Assembly (NCBI RefSeq): GCF_017889095.1
Contig: NZ_JAGHEW010000015.1
Span: 1 to 35,783, forward strand
Source: Thomasclavelia sp.
Lineage (GTDB): Bacteria; Bacillota_I; Bacilli_A; Erysipelotrichales; Coprobacillaceae
DNA: 35,783 bases
Direction of reading: 5' to 3'
Shown: positions 17,071 through 26,437 of the stretch, piece by piece
Layout: each line of letters starts with the position of its first letter
How positions within the stretch are numbered: position 1 is the first letter of the stretch
Translations under genes and position numbers: made by a program
Notes under the pieces: model-generated
Databases searched by the model: none
The model's input: only the letters and a program-made list of their open reading frames with translations
What the model was told of the DNA's origin: nothing

Positions 17071-17328
17071 ATGAGTACAGTTTTTCATTTTAATATGGTT
17101 GTTGAAATTAATCAGTTATTAAAAGGTATGGGTATTGAATATTCTATTCATTCTGTAGGTGGTTGTACATGTAGTGGTTTGGAATTAAGGAGAGATGGTC
17201 ATGAGTATTCGAAAAATGAGATTATAAGGATTATTAATGATTATTTAGATGATAAATGGATGCGGGTCGTACCTGATAAAAATTATGAAATCTTAAATAT
17301 TGAATCAAAGTTTGATTATGAAAAATAA
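17071..17328 (+). CDS. Unrecognised 85-residue CxC protein of the ars operon
   Basis: I do not recognise this small soluble protein. It has a single Cys pair, Cys32-Thr-Cys34 in VGGCTCSG, and is predicted to be alpha/beta with a helix at about 48-60. A perfect AAAGGAGG site lies upstream. It sits between the permease and the thioredoxin-like gene with gaps of 14 and 12 bases, so it is part of the same transcript. The CxC could bind As(III) or a metal, or exchange disulfides, but this is only a guess. Confidence 0.8.
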   Translation: MSTVFHFNMVVEINQLLKGMGIEYSIHSVGGCTCSGLELRRDGHEYSKNEIIRIINDYLDDKWMRVVPDKNYEILNIESKFDYEK

Positions 17329-17340
17329 AAGGAGCGTAAA

Positions 17341-17658
17341 ATGAGATTTTTTAATAAAAAGAATGAATCTTGCTGTGGTAATTTTAATCAAGAAACAATA
17401 GTTAAAAATAATGAAAAAGGAATTAAGATATTAGGAACCGGGTGCAAAAAGTGTAATGCTTTACATACTGCAGTAAAAGAAGCAGTTGATGAGTTACAGC
17501 TAGATATAAAAATTGAACACATTAATGATTTTTCACAAATTGCAATGTATGGTATTATTAGTACACCAGCATTAGTTATTGATGAACAAGTTGTTTCCTT
17601 TGGCAAAGTTCTAAATAAAGATGAGGTTATAAAAATATTACAAACAAGGAGAAAGTAA
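17341..17658 (+). CDS. Thioredoxin-like small disulfide protein
   Basis: A 105-residue protein of the small glutaredoxin/thioredoxin-like group often found with DUF318 permeases. The active site is Cys35-Lys-Lys-Cys38 in GTGCKKC, and the cis-proline loop STPAL has Pro76. An extra Cys11-Cys12 pair lies in a short N-terminal extension. Its place directly before arsC suggests it is the electron donor for the arsenate reductase or handles As(III)-thiol exchange. An AAGGAG site precedes it, and the next gene starts at base 17659, directly after its stop. Confidence 0.88.
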   Translation: MRFFNKKNESCCGNFNQETIVKNNEKGIKILGTGCKKCNALHTAVKEAVDELQLDIKIEHINDFSQIAMYGIISTPALVIDEQVVSFGKVLNKDEVIKILQTRRK

Positions 17659-18075
17659 ATGAAAAAAGTGAAAGTTGCATTTATTTGTGTGCATAATTCA
17701 TGTCGTAGTCAAATCGCAGAAGCTTTGGGAAAACATCTAGCATCAGATGTTTTTGAAAGTTATTCTGCTGGGGTGGAAACAAAGCCTCAAATTAATCAAG
17801 ATGCTTTGCGTTTGATCAAAGAAATGTATGCTATCGATATGGAAAAAACACAGTATTCTAAATTGCTTAATGATATCCCTGAAGTAGATATTATTATTAC
17901 AATGGGATGTAATGTAGAATGTCCACATCTTCCTTGTAAGTATCGTGAAGATTGGGGATTAGAAGATCCAACGGGAAAAGATGATGCAGCATTTAAAGAA
18001 GTGATTTTAACGATTCATGAAAAAATTGAAAAACTATCAAAGCAAATTAAAAATAATTCTTTAAAGACTAACTAA
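17659..18075 (+). CDS. arsC: Arsenate reductase, thioredoxin-coupled (LMW phosphatase fold)
   Basis: This 138-residue enzyme reduces arsenate to arsenite in the cytoplasm. The phosphatase-type P-loop is Cys10-VHNSC-Arg16-Ser17 and the general acid is Asp103 in EDPTG. Resolving cysteines are Cys84 and Cys88 in MGCNVECP, the C-x3-C spacing of one ArsC subgroup rather than the C-x6-C of plasmid pI258 ArsC. Cys93 is an additional cysteine. The neighbouring thioredoxin-like protein is the likely reductant. A bidirectional terminator follows directly. Confidence 0.93.
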   Translation: MKKVKVAFICVHNSCRSQIAEALGKHLASDVFESYSAGVETKPQINQDALRLIKEMYAIDMEKTQYSKLLNDIPEVDIIITMGCNVECPHLPCKYREDWGLEDPTGKDDAAFKEVILTIHEKIEKLSKQIKNNSLKTN

Positions 18076-18100
18076 AAAGATGGCAAAATGCCATCTTTTA
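18074..18100. terminator. Bidirectional terminator between arsC and GH1 copy B
   Basis: An 11-bp perfect stem AAAAGATGGCA/TGCCATCTTTT (18075-18085 with 18089-18099) with an AAA loop and T runs on both strands. It serves both convergent genes. Confidence 0.9.
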
Positions 18101-18101
18101 A

Positions 18102-19520
<1,419 letters not shown>

Positions 19521-19553
19521 CTATTTCTTTTCCTCCTTCATATATATATCCTT

Positions 19554-19592
19554 ATTATACTATAAATGAAAATTAAAGTGAAACCGTTTTAC
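19554..19592 (-). promoter_or_regulatory. Promoter and operator-like palindrome of GH1 copy B
   Basis: Minus-strand TTCACT (19582-19577), 17 bases and TATAAT (19559-19554). A 15-base near-palindrome GTGAAAC-C-GTTTTAC (19578-19592, one mismatch) covers the -35. It resembles LacI/CcpA-type sites but does not fit the CcpA cre spacing by one base. Confidence 0.5.
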
Positions 19593-19740
19593 AAATTTTG
19601 AAAATACAAATAAAATCATGTCTTCATTGAATTTAGACAAATTGTTTAATGGAAATTATTTATACTGTTTTAAAGCATAAATCATTTATTGAAGCATATA
19701 TATAAATGGTTGATGTTTTGGTATAAAGGAGGAAATGGAG

Positions 19741-19944
19741 ATGTATATTAAGCCGTTATTATTATTGTTGTCGATTGATTTAGGTCTTTTAGCTATAGTT
19801 TTGACAATTAGATTTTTTCTTTATCCTTTATATAAATTAAACAAAGAAAAGAAGAAACACCAATTAGACATGCAAAAAACAATTGAAATTAAAGTAATTA
19901 AACCAAGTGTTTCCAAACATCAAGAAATAATTTTAAAAGAATGA
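19741..19944 (+). CDS. Small single-pass membrane protein
   Basis: A 67-residue protein with one hydrophobic segment (about 4-30) and a basic tail rich in Lys that should lie in the cytoplasm. No family is recognised. Start 19741 is chosen because AAAGGAGG (19726-19732) is 8 bases away; an in-frame ATG at 19735 is only 2 bases from it. It lies 13 bases before the next small gene. Confidence 0.6.
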   Translation: MYIKPLLLLLSIDLGLLAIVLTIRFFLYPLYKLNKEKKKHQLDMQKTIEIKVIKPSVSKHQEIILKE

Positions 19945-19957
19945 AGGGAGTTTTTTT

Positions 19958-20176
19958 ATGTGTAATTTACAGGTTAAACAGCAATATTTTGATAAAATCT
20001 GTAACGGAAAAATAAAACATATCATTGTTTGTAAAGAAGAAGGGATTAAAGTAGGTGACTGTATTAATTTACAAACGAGAAACAATAAACAGTGTTTAGT
20101 AAAAGTTGAATATTTAGATTGTGAAGGGTCACAAATGGCTGAGGATTATTGTATTTTAAAAGTAGAACCAATTTAA
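19958..20176 (+). CDS. Small ASCH/PUA-like protein
   Basis: A 72-residue protein. The pattern of an N-terminal YFDKICNGK, then EEGIKVGDCINL and a later beta strand QCLVKVEYLD resembles the minimal ASCH/DUF3850-type PUA-like fold, often linked to RNA or nucleotide binding. This is fold-level resemblance only. It has five cysteines, many for its size. An AAGGGAG site precedes it, and it is probably co-transcribed with the membrane peptide upstream. Confidence 0.6.
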   Translation: MCNLQVKQQYFDKICNGKIKHIIVCKEEGIKVGDCINLQTRNNKQCLVKVEYLDCEGSQMAEDYCILKVEPI

Positions 20177-20197
20177 AAAGCCCTTATTGCAGGGCTT
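20174..20197 (-). terminator. Terminator of the ABC-F gene
   Basis: A 7-bp stem AAGCCCT/AGGGCTT (20178-20184 with 20191-20197) overlaps the last codons of the ABC-F gene, with a T run on the minus strand. It may also stop the convergent small genes. Confidence 0.75.
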
Positions 20198-22037
20198 CCC
20201 ATTGTTCTAACAGTTCATTTAATTCATTTTCAAGATCAGCAATTGTAGCACTTAGTTCGTTATATTTTTGATAATCATTAACGATTTCATCACTATGCAA
20301 TTGTTTAGTTAGATCATTGATTTGATTTTCTAAAGTAGAAATTTGATTTTCTACTTTTTTTATTTTGTTTTGTTGCTTACGGAAAATGGCATTTTGCTGC
20401 TTCATGTTTAGATAATCCGTATTTTGCACTTTAACCGGCTTTTCGTTAAGTTTATGAGTAATATATAAATCATAATTACCATTATAACTAATAGCCTGAT
20501 TACTAGTTAATTCGATTACGCGTGTAGCTACTTTATTAATAAAATAACGGTCATGGCTAATAAAGAAAATCGTTCCTTCAAATTGATTTAAAGCATCTTC
20601 TAAGACTTCTTTAGAAGCAATGTCTAAGTGGTTAGTTGGTTCATCAAGAATCAAGAAATTTGCTTGTTTTAATAAAATCGTAGTTAAAACAACCCGGCTT
20701 TTTTCACCGCCTGATAATAAAGAAATTTCTTTAAAAACATCTTCACCTTTAAAATTAAACAAGGCAAGGCTGTTTCTAATTTCAGTGTTCGTTAAATTAG
20801 GAAAAGTATCCCCAATTTCATCAAAGATCGTTTTGTTTAATGAAAGAGTGCTATGCTCCTGGTCATAATAAGCAACATCAACTTTGCTGCCAAATTTAAC
20901 TTTACCAAGATAGGGAACAATTTGATTTAAAACAGTTTTAAATAAAGTAGTTTTCCCAATTCCATTATCACCAACTAGAGCAACTCGTTCTTGTTTTTTG
21001 ATATCAATATTAATATTTTGAAATAAGATTTGGTCAAATTTGACCGCTAAATTTTCAACTTTTAAAACATCAAAACCAGATTCCCGTTTAGGTTTAAAAT
21101 TTAAAGTAATGGTATCTGGTAAGTTTTCTGGTTTTTCAATAATTTCCATCTTAGCCAGTTGTTTTTCTTTAGATTCAGCCCGTTTTACTTGTTTTTCACG
21201 ATTATATGATTTTAAAGTGTCAATACTTTCCTGGATTCGTTTGATTTCTCTTTGTTGATTGATATAGTGTTTAAGATCAATCGCACGCTGTTTCTTTTTT
21301 TGCATTGAATATTGTTCATATTTACATTTATAAAGCTTACTTTTACCATTTTCAATTTCAACGATCTTATTAGAAACTTGATCGATTAAATAACGGTCAT
21401 GGCTGACAACTACGATTGCATTAGGATAATTTTTTAAATAATTTTCTAAAAAGTTGATTGCACTATTATCTAAATGGTTAGTGGGTTCATCTAAAAGCAA
21501 TAGCTTTGGTTCTTGTAATAATAATTTAGCTAAAGCTAGACGTGTTTTTTGACCACCAGATAAAACATTGACAGGATAATCAAATTCATCTTCACTAAAC
21601 CCTAGCCCTTTTAAGACCCCAGTAATTTTACTAGGATAGCTATAACCGTTTTGATCATTAAAGGTTTGGGTTAATTGATCATATTCGTTTAAGATTTGAC
21701 TATTATGGTCATTTGCCATTAATTCTTCTAGTTTGCGTAAGCGCTGTTCAATTAAAATTAACGGTTCAAACACCGATAAAACATTTTGATATACCGTTTT
21801 TCTCAAATCCAGATCATGATGTTGTTTTAAATAACCAATCGTTAATTCTTTGTTGCAAAAAAGATTACCACTATCATAATCCTCTTCACCAGTAATGATC
21901 TTTAAGATTGTTGTTTTCCCGGCCCCATTAACACCGATAATTGCAATTTTATCATGATTATCAATTTTAAAAGTTATATCCTTTAATAAAGGTATTCCCT
22001 GAAAGGATTTTTGAATATTTGAACATTCTAATAACAT
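20184..22037 (-). CDS. ABC-F family ATPase
   Basis: A 617-residue soluble twin-ATPase that acts on the ribosome rather than in transport. Domain 1 has Walker A GVNGAGKTT, signature LSGGQKTR and DEPTNHLD; domain 2 has GDNGIGKTT, LSGGEKSR and again DEPTNHLD. A charged helical linker joins them and a coiled coil fills the last 80 residues, as in the YdiF/Uup group. I cannot tell a translation factor from an antibiotic-protection type. Start 22037 (ATG) is preferred over a GTG at 22046, because GGTGAT just upstream pairs with the 16S tail and the GTG falls inside it. Confidence 0.9.
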   Translation of the reverse strand: MLLECSNIQKSFQGIPLLKDITFKIDNHDKIAIIGVNGAGKTTILKIITGEEDYDSGNLFCNKELTIGYLKQHHDLDLRKTVYQNVLSVFEPLILIEQRLRKLEELMANDHNSQILNEYDQLTQTFNDQNGYSYPSKITGVLKGLGFSEDEFDYPVNVLSGGQKTRLALAKLLLQEPKLLLLDEPTNHLDNSAINFLENYLKNYPNAIVVVSHDRYLIDQVSNKIVEIENGKSKLYKCKYEQYSMQKKKQRAIDLKHYINQQREIKRIQESIDTLKSYNREKQVKRAESKEKQLAKMEIIEKPENLPDTITLNFKPKRESGFDVLKVENLAVKFDQILFQNINIDIKKQERVALVGDNGIGKTTLFKTVLNQIVPYLGKVKFGSKVDVAYYDQEHSTLSLNKTIFDEIGDTFPNLTNTEIRNSLALFNFKGEDVFKEISLLSGGEKSRVVLTTILLKQANFLILDEPTNHLDIASKEVLEDALNQFEGTIFFISHDRYFINKVATRVIELTSNQAISYNGNYDLYITHKLNEKPVKVQNTDYLNMKQQNAIFRKQQNKIKKVENQISTLENQINDLTKQLHSDEIVNDYQKYNELSATIADLENELNELLEQWEALQ

Positions 22038-22078
22038 ATCTATCACCGCTAGTTATTCTATCATATTTTAAAGGTTAT

Positions 22079-22486
22079 TTATAGTTTATTAGTTAAATCT
22101 GCAAGGGTATAATTATCTAAATAATCATTGATTACTTGATTTAACCCTTCATAGAAACTAATAGTTGGACAGTTTTGAAACCGGGGACATTGATTAGGCT
22201 TATTTTCTAAACAGCTGACACAGGCAATGGGTCCTTCAAGTACCGTTAGGATTTCTTTGATCTTATAGTCTTGAAGGCTCCTGGTAAGTTTATAACCGCC
22301 ATGGCTGCCACGGATGCTTTTAATTAAGTTATTTTTAGTTAAAGGCTTAACGATTTGTTCCAAATATTTAATGGAAATATTTTGTCGTTTAGAAACATCT
22401 TTTAAAGAAACATTACCATCACTTTGATGCTTAGCTAAATCAATCATTAAACGCAAAGCGTAACGTCCTCTTGTCGAAATTTTCAT
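22079..22486 (-). CDS. Rrf2-family regulator with four cysteines
   Basis: A 135-residue winged-helix regulator. The N-terminus MKISTRGRYALRLMIDLA and the SIRGSHGGYKL wing are Rrf2 hallmarks. Cys89, Cys92, Cys100 and Cys106 in the cluster loop match the region that holds a [2Fe-2S] cluster in IscR, so iron-sulfur or redox sensing is likely. IscR genes usually precede iscS-iscU; here none follows, and the ABC-F gene lies 41 bases downstream in the same direction. The divergent gene is aconitase, an Fe-S enzyme. The start has a GAGGTGATT site. Confidence 0.88.
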   Translation of the reverse strand: MKISTRGRYALRLMIDLAKHQSDGNVSLKDVSKRQNISIKYLEQIVKPLTKNNLIKSIRGSHGGYKLTRSLQDYKIKEILTVLEGPIACVSCLENKPNQCPRFQNCPTISFYEGLNQVINDYLDNYTLADLTNKL

Positions 22487-22568
22487 GCAATCACCTCGCT
22501 ATAAATATATCATAATCATTACTTAAATACGATATTTTCAATTAGCTTTTAAAGATAAAAAATAAGGG

Positions 22569-22597
22569 TTGTGAATAAAAATAGAGTTTGTTATAAT
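22569..22597 (+). promoter_or_regulatory. Aconitase promoter P1
   Basis: TTGTGA (22569-22574), 17 bases, TATAAT (22592-22597). The -35 is embedded in ATAAGGGTTGTGA, a sequence repeated at P2. Confidence 0.65.
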
Positions 22598-22657
22598 CTA
22601 AACAATTTTGATAAATTTCATAATAATATTTTCTAGTTTAAAAATTGTTGATAAGGG

Positions 22658-22686
22658 TTGTAATCAAGATTGTTTTTTTGTATAAT
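22658..22686 (+). promoter_or_regulatory. Aconitase promoter P2
   Basis: TTGTAA (22658-22663), 17 bases, TATAAT (22681-22686), in the same ATAAGGGTTGTRA context as P1 and exactly 89 bases downstream of it. Confidence 0.7.
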
Positions 22687-22695
22687 TGTATGCAA
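22686..22695 (+). promoter_or_regulatory. Candidate GntR/FCD operator at the P2 start
   Basis: TTGTATGCAA is one base from the palindrome TTGTATACAA, similar to sites of FCD-type GntR regulators. It covers the predicted P2 start, and the operon's third gene encodes such a regulator. This is inference. Confidence 0.35.
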
Positions 22696-22723
22696 CATTG
22701 AATAATTGGAGGGTATAATCGAT

Positions 22724-24649
22724 ATGGGTATGAATTTAGCATACAAAATTCTAAGCAGTAAACTCAAAGATGGAAAATTAGTACCAGGTGAACAAATTGG
22801 AATTCAAATAGATCAAACTTTGACTCAGGATTCAACTGGGACAATGGCTTATTTGCAATTAGAAGCAATGAATATAAAACACGTTGCCGTAGAAAAAGCG
22901 GTTGCTTATATTGATCATAATATGTTACAAACCGGATTTGAAAACATGGATGATCATGAATTTATTCGTAGTGTGGCTAAAAAACATGGAATTGTTTTTT
23001 CAAAACCAGGTAATGGAGTGTGCCATCAATTACAATTAGAAAACTTTTCAAAACCAGGTAAAACTTTAGTTGGATCAGATTCACATACACCAACATGTGG
23101 TGCCATGGCCATGATTGCAATTGGGGCTGGCGGATTAGATGTGGCCGTAGCGATGGCAACTGGTAAATATTATTTACAATGTCCAAGTGTGGTAAAAGTC
23201 AATTTAACAGGAACTAAAGCACCTTGGGTTAGTGCTAAAGATATTATTTTGTATATTTTACAACAATTAACCGTTAAAGGCGGTGTTAATAAAATTATTG
23301 AATATACTGGTGATGGAATTGCATCATTATCATTAACAGATCGGGCAACGATTTGTAATATGGGAGCAGAACTGGGAGCAACTACTTCAATTTTCCCAAC
23401 TGATCAAAGAACTAAAGATTATTTGATTCAACAAGGCCGTGAAGAAGATTATGTTGAAATGAAAGCTGACGATGATGCTACTTATGATCAAGAGTTAACC
23501 GTTGATTTAAGTACCTTAGTACCAATGACTGCTAAACCACATAGTCCTGATGCGGTAGTACCAGTTAAAGATTTACAAGGGATGAAAATTAATCAGGTTG
23601 TAATTGGTTCATGTACGAATTCATCTTTTGCTGATATGATGAAGGCAGCCAAAATCTTAAAAGGGCGTAAAGTAGCTGATCATGTTTCTTTAGTAATTGC
23701 CCCTGGTTCTAGTTCAATTTTAGCGATGCTTTCACAAAATGGAGCTTTAGCGGATATGGTTCATGCTGGAGCTAGAATTTTAGAATGTGGCTGTGGTCCA
23801 TGTATCGGAATGGGACAGGCACCACTTTCAAAAGGAGTATCTTTAAGAACAATTAATCGTAACTTTAAAGGACGTTCGGGAACTAATGATGCTAGTGTAT
23901 ATTTAGTATCCCCAGAAATTGCCGCATTGAGTGCCATTAAAGGATACTTGTCACAAGAATTTGAAGATGATATGTATTTAGCTGATGTACCAAATACACC
24001 TTTTATTAAAAATGCGAATTTCTTTCTTGATGAATATGATGAAAATAATGAAGTGTATATGGGACCAAATATTAAACCAGTACCTCGTGGTGACAAAATT
24101 AATGATGAAATTAGCGGTAAGGTAGTATTAAAAGTTGGTGATAATATTTCTACGGATCATATTGTTCCTTCAGATAGTAAATTATTACCATATCGTTCTA
24201 ATGTACCGCATTTAGCTAAATATTCATTTAGTAAAGTTGATCCGGAATTTTATGATCGGGCAATTGCCAATGGCGGTGGATTTATCGTTGGCGGTGATAA
24301 TTATGGACAAGGAAGTTCAAGAGAACATGCGGCTTTAGTCCCTAATTATTTAAAGATCAAAGCGATTTTTGCGGTATCTTTTGCGCGAATTCATCGTTCT
24401 AATTTAATTAATAATGGAATTTTACCATTAGTAATTGAAGCTAAAGATCAAGAATTCTTCAATGATCAAGATAATTATAAAATTGTTAATATTAAAGAAG
24501 TAGTTGAACAAGGTGGCAAAGTAAAAGTTATCAATGAAACAACTAATGATTTTATTGAAGCAACGCTTACTTTATCACCACGGGAAAAAGTAATGATCAA
24601 CTATGGTGGTTTATTAAATGCAATTAAAGAATTGGGTGGTGATTTTTAA
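22724..24649 (+). CDS. acn: Aconitate hydratase
   Basis: This 641-residue enzyme interconverts citrate and isocitrate with a [4Fe-4S] cluster. Cluster ligands are Cys297 in GSCTN and Cys357/Cys360 in CGPC. Other landmarks are SDSHTPTCG at 118-126, NRNFKGRSGT, the swivel-domain GDNISTDHIVPS and GGDNYGQGSSREHAAL. The length fits the monomeric ~640-residue class found in clostridia. Start 22724 is chosen because GGAGGG (22708-22713) lies 10 bases upstream; a TTG at 22706 would overlap that site. Its stop overlaps the icd start by one base. Confidence 0.95.
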   Translation: MGMNLAYKILSSKLKDGKLVPGEQIGIQIDQTLTQDSTGTMAYLQLEAMNIKHVAVEKAVAYIDHNMLQTGFENMDDHEFIRSVAKKHGIVFSKPGNGVCHQLQLENFSKPGKTLVGSDSHTPTCGAMAMIAIGAGGLDVAVAMATGKYYLQCPSVVKVNLTGTKAPWVSAKDIILYILQQLTVKGGVNKIIEYTGDGIASLSLTDRATICNMGAELGATTSIFPTDQRTKDYLIQQGREEDYVEMKADDDATYDQELTVDLSTLVPMTAKPHSPDAVVPVKDLQGMKINQVVIGSCTNSSFADMMKAAKILKGRKVADHVSLVIAPGSSSILAMLSQNGALADMVHAGARILECGCGPCIGMGQAPLSKGVSLRTINRNFKGRSGTNDASVYLVSPEIAALSAIKGYLSQEFEDDMYLADVPNTPFIKNANFFLDEYDENNEVYMGPNIKPVPRGDKINDEISGKVVLKVGDNISTDHIVPSDSKLLPYRSNVPHLAKYSFSKVDPEFYDRAIANGGGFIVGGDNYGQGSSREHAALVPNYLKIKAIFAVSFARIHRSNLINNGILPLVIEAKDQEFFNDQDNYKIVNIKEVVEQGGKVKVINETTNDFIEATLTLSPREKVMINYGGLLNAIKELGGDF

Positions 24650-25644
24650 TGAAAGCTGTTTTAATTCCTGGAGATGGAATCGGTAAAGAGATTTCTAAAA
24701 GTGTTGTTGAGATAACTAAAGCGATGAATTTAGATATTGAATGGTTAGAATACCAGGCTGGAGCTGAATATGCCAGTGTTAGCAAAGAAGTATTTGAACC
24801 TGGTTTGGTAGATGCTATCAAAGAATATAAATGGGCTTTAAAAGGACCAACAGCAACGCCAATTGGTACGGGGTTTAGAAGTGTTAATGTGGCTTTAAGA
24901 CAACAGTTTGCTACTTATGCCAATGTCCGGCCAATTAAATCATTTAAAGGAATCAATTCGCGTTATGATGATATTGATTTAGTAATTATTCGTGAAAATA
25001 CGGAAGACTTATATAAAGGGATTGAATATATGATTAATCCCGATATGGCTAATGGGGTTAAATTAATTACCCGTCAAGCTAGTGAAAAAATAGCTCGCTA
25101 TGCCTTTGAATATGCTAGAAATAATGGTCGTAAAAAAGTTACTGCAGTACATAAGGCAAATATCATGAAATATACTGATGGATTATTTTTAGAAGCATTT
25201 AGAGATGTTGCTAAAGAATATCCAGAAATTGAAACTCAAGAAGTAATTGTTGATAATATGTGCATGCAATTAGTTATTCGTCCGGAAACTTTTGATGTAC
25301 TAGTAGCACCAAATCTATATGGTGACATCGTATCTGATTTATGTGCTGGATTAATTGGTGGACTAGGTTTTGCACCAAGCGGTAATATTGGCGATGAATA
25401 TCGGATTTATGAAGCTGTTCATGGTAGTGCTCCAGATATTGCGGGTAAAGGGATTGCGAATCCAAGTGCCTTATTATTAGCATTTGCTTTAATGTTAGAA
25501 GCATTAGGAAAATTAGACGAAGCGAATCAACTACGCGATGCATTAGCTAAAGTAGTAGCTGAAGGTAAGGTAATTACTCCAGATATTGGTGGTCAGGCTA
25601 CAACTGATGAGTTTACAGCAGCAATAATTGAAAAGTTAGGGTAG
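24649..25644 (+). CDS. icd: Isocitrate dehydrogenase, probably NAD-dependent
   Basis: A 331-residue beta-decarboxylating dehydrogenase that turns isocitrate into 2-oxoglutarate. The substrate loop [10 protein letters not shown] (Ser78, Asn80, Arg84), Arg94 in [14 protein letters not shown] and the C-terminal [16 protein letters not shown] are clear. Asp in HGSAPDI favours NAD over NADP. The loop with S-x-N-x-x-L-R separates it from isopropylmalate dehydrogenase. It is coupled to acn by a TAATG overlap. Together they feed glutamate synthesis; citrate synthase is not in the window. Confidence 0.93.
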   Translation: MKAVLIPGDGIGKEISKSVVEITKAMNLDIEWLEYQAGAEYASVSKEVFEPGLVDAIKEYKWALKGPTATPIGTGFRSVNVALRQQFATYANVRPIKSFKGINSRYDDIDLVIIRENTEDLYKGIEYMINPDMANGVKLITRQASEKIARYAFEYARNNGRKKVTAVHKANIMKYTDGLFLEAFRDVAKEYPEIETQEVIVDNMCMQLVIRPETFDVLVAPNLYGDIVSDLCAGLIGGLGFAPSGNIGDEYRIYEAVHGSAPDIAGKGIANPSALLLAFALMLEALGKLDEANQLRDALAKVVAEGKVITPDIGGQATTDEFTAAIIEKLG

Positions 25645-25647
25645 GTT

Positions 25648-26346
25648 ATGGCAAAAAATATTTTAGAAAATACAGGACATGGGTCCTTAGGAAATAAGAT
25701 TTTTACTGTATTACGTGATAAAATTTTAAATGAAGAATATACTAAAGGACAAAAATTAAACGAAGTAGCTTTGGCTAAGCAATTAAATATTTCTCGAACA
25801 CCAGTTCGTGAAGCTTTAAAACAGCTCGAATTAGAAGGATTAGTTAAAAGTATTCCTAATAAAGGAGTCTATGTTTTAGGCTTTTCCCATCGGGATATTG
25901 ATGATATGTTAGAAATTCGCTATGCCTTAGAAGGTTTAGCAATCCAGCTGGCAATCGAACGAATCAATGATGAACAGCTTGGAAAAATTAAAGAAGTTTA
26001 TGATTTAATGGAATTTTATGCTAGTAAAAACGATCAAGAAAAGTTCAATGAATTAAATATTGCTTTCCATGAAGCAATCTATTGTGCAACCCAATCAAAA
26101 TATTTTGAACAGTTATTATCAGATATTAATTACTATATTCATGTTACATCAAGACATTCAATTAAACAGCCTGATCGTTTGGTTTCTGCAGCCAAAGAAC
26201 ATCAGGAAATTTACGAAGCAATTTTAGCTCGTGATAAAAATCTGGCTAAAGAAAAGATTCAAAAACATATTCGTAAGACTCAGATGTTAGTTCGTAATTA
26301 TTATGAAAGCAAGGAAAAAGAGGCTGAAAATAATCAAAATGGATAA
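25648..26346 (+). CDS. GntR/FadR-type regulator (FCD domain)
   Basis: A 232-residue regulator with an N-terminal winged helix (about 12-80; ISRTPVREALKQLE at 49-62) and a C-terminal FCD ligand domain (90-225) with the usual acidic and histidine metal site residues (FHEAIY near 139; EHQEIYEAI near 188). It follows icd by 3 bases and is co-transcribed, so it probably controls acn-icd in response to an organic acid such as citrate, and itself. A candidate operator lies at the P2 start. Confidence 0.9.
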   Translation: MAKNILENTGHGSLGNKIFTVLRDKILNEEYTKGQKLNEVALAKQLNISRTPVREALKQLELEGLVKSIPNKGVYVLGFSHRDIDDMLEIRYALEGLAIQLAIERINDEQLGKIKEVYDLMEFYASKNDQEKFNELNIAFHEAIYCATQSKYFEQLLSDINYYIHVTSRHSIKQPDRLVSAAKEHQEIYEAILARDKNLAKEKIQKHIRKTQMLVRNYYESKEKEAENNQNG

Positions 26347-26375
26347 AACTATCGTGATGATAGTTTTTTCTTTTT
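26345..26375 (+). terminator. Terminator of the acn-icd-gntR operon
   Basis: A 9-bp perfect stem AAAACTATC/GATAGTTTT (26345-26353 with 26359-26367), GTGAT loop and a long T-rich tail. Confidence 0.9.
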
Positions 26376-26437
26376 ATTAAAATAAGTATTTTTTCATTTG
26401 CAATAATGTTAAGATATAGATAACTAGGAGGGCTATT

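Noticed and set aside
19578-19592. CcpA cre site
   Set aside because: The 15-base palindrome has one base too many for the standard 14-base cre pattern, so it is listed only as an operator-like palindrome.
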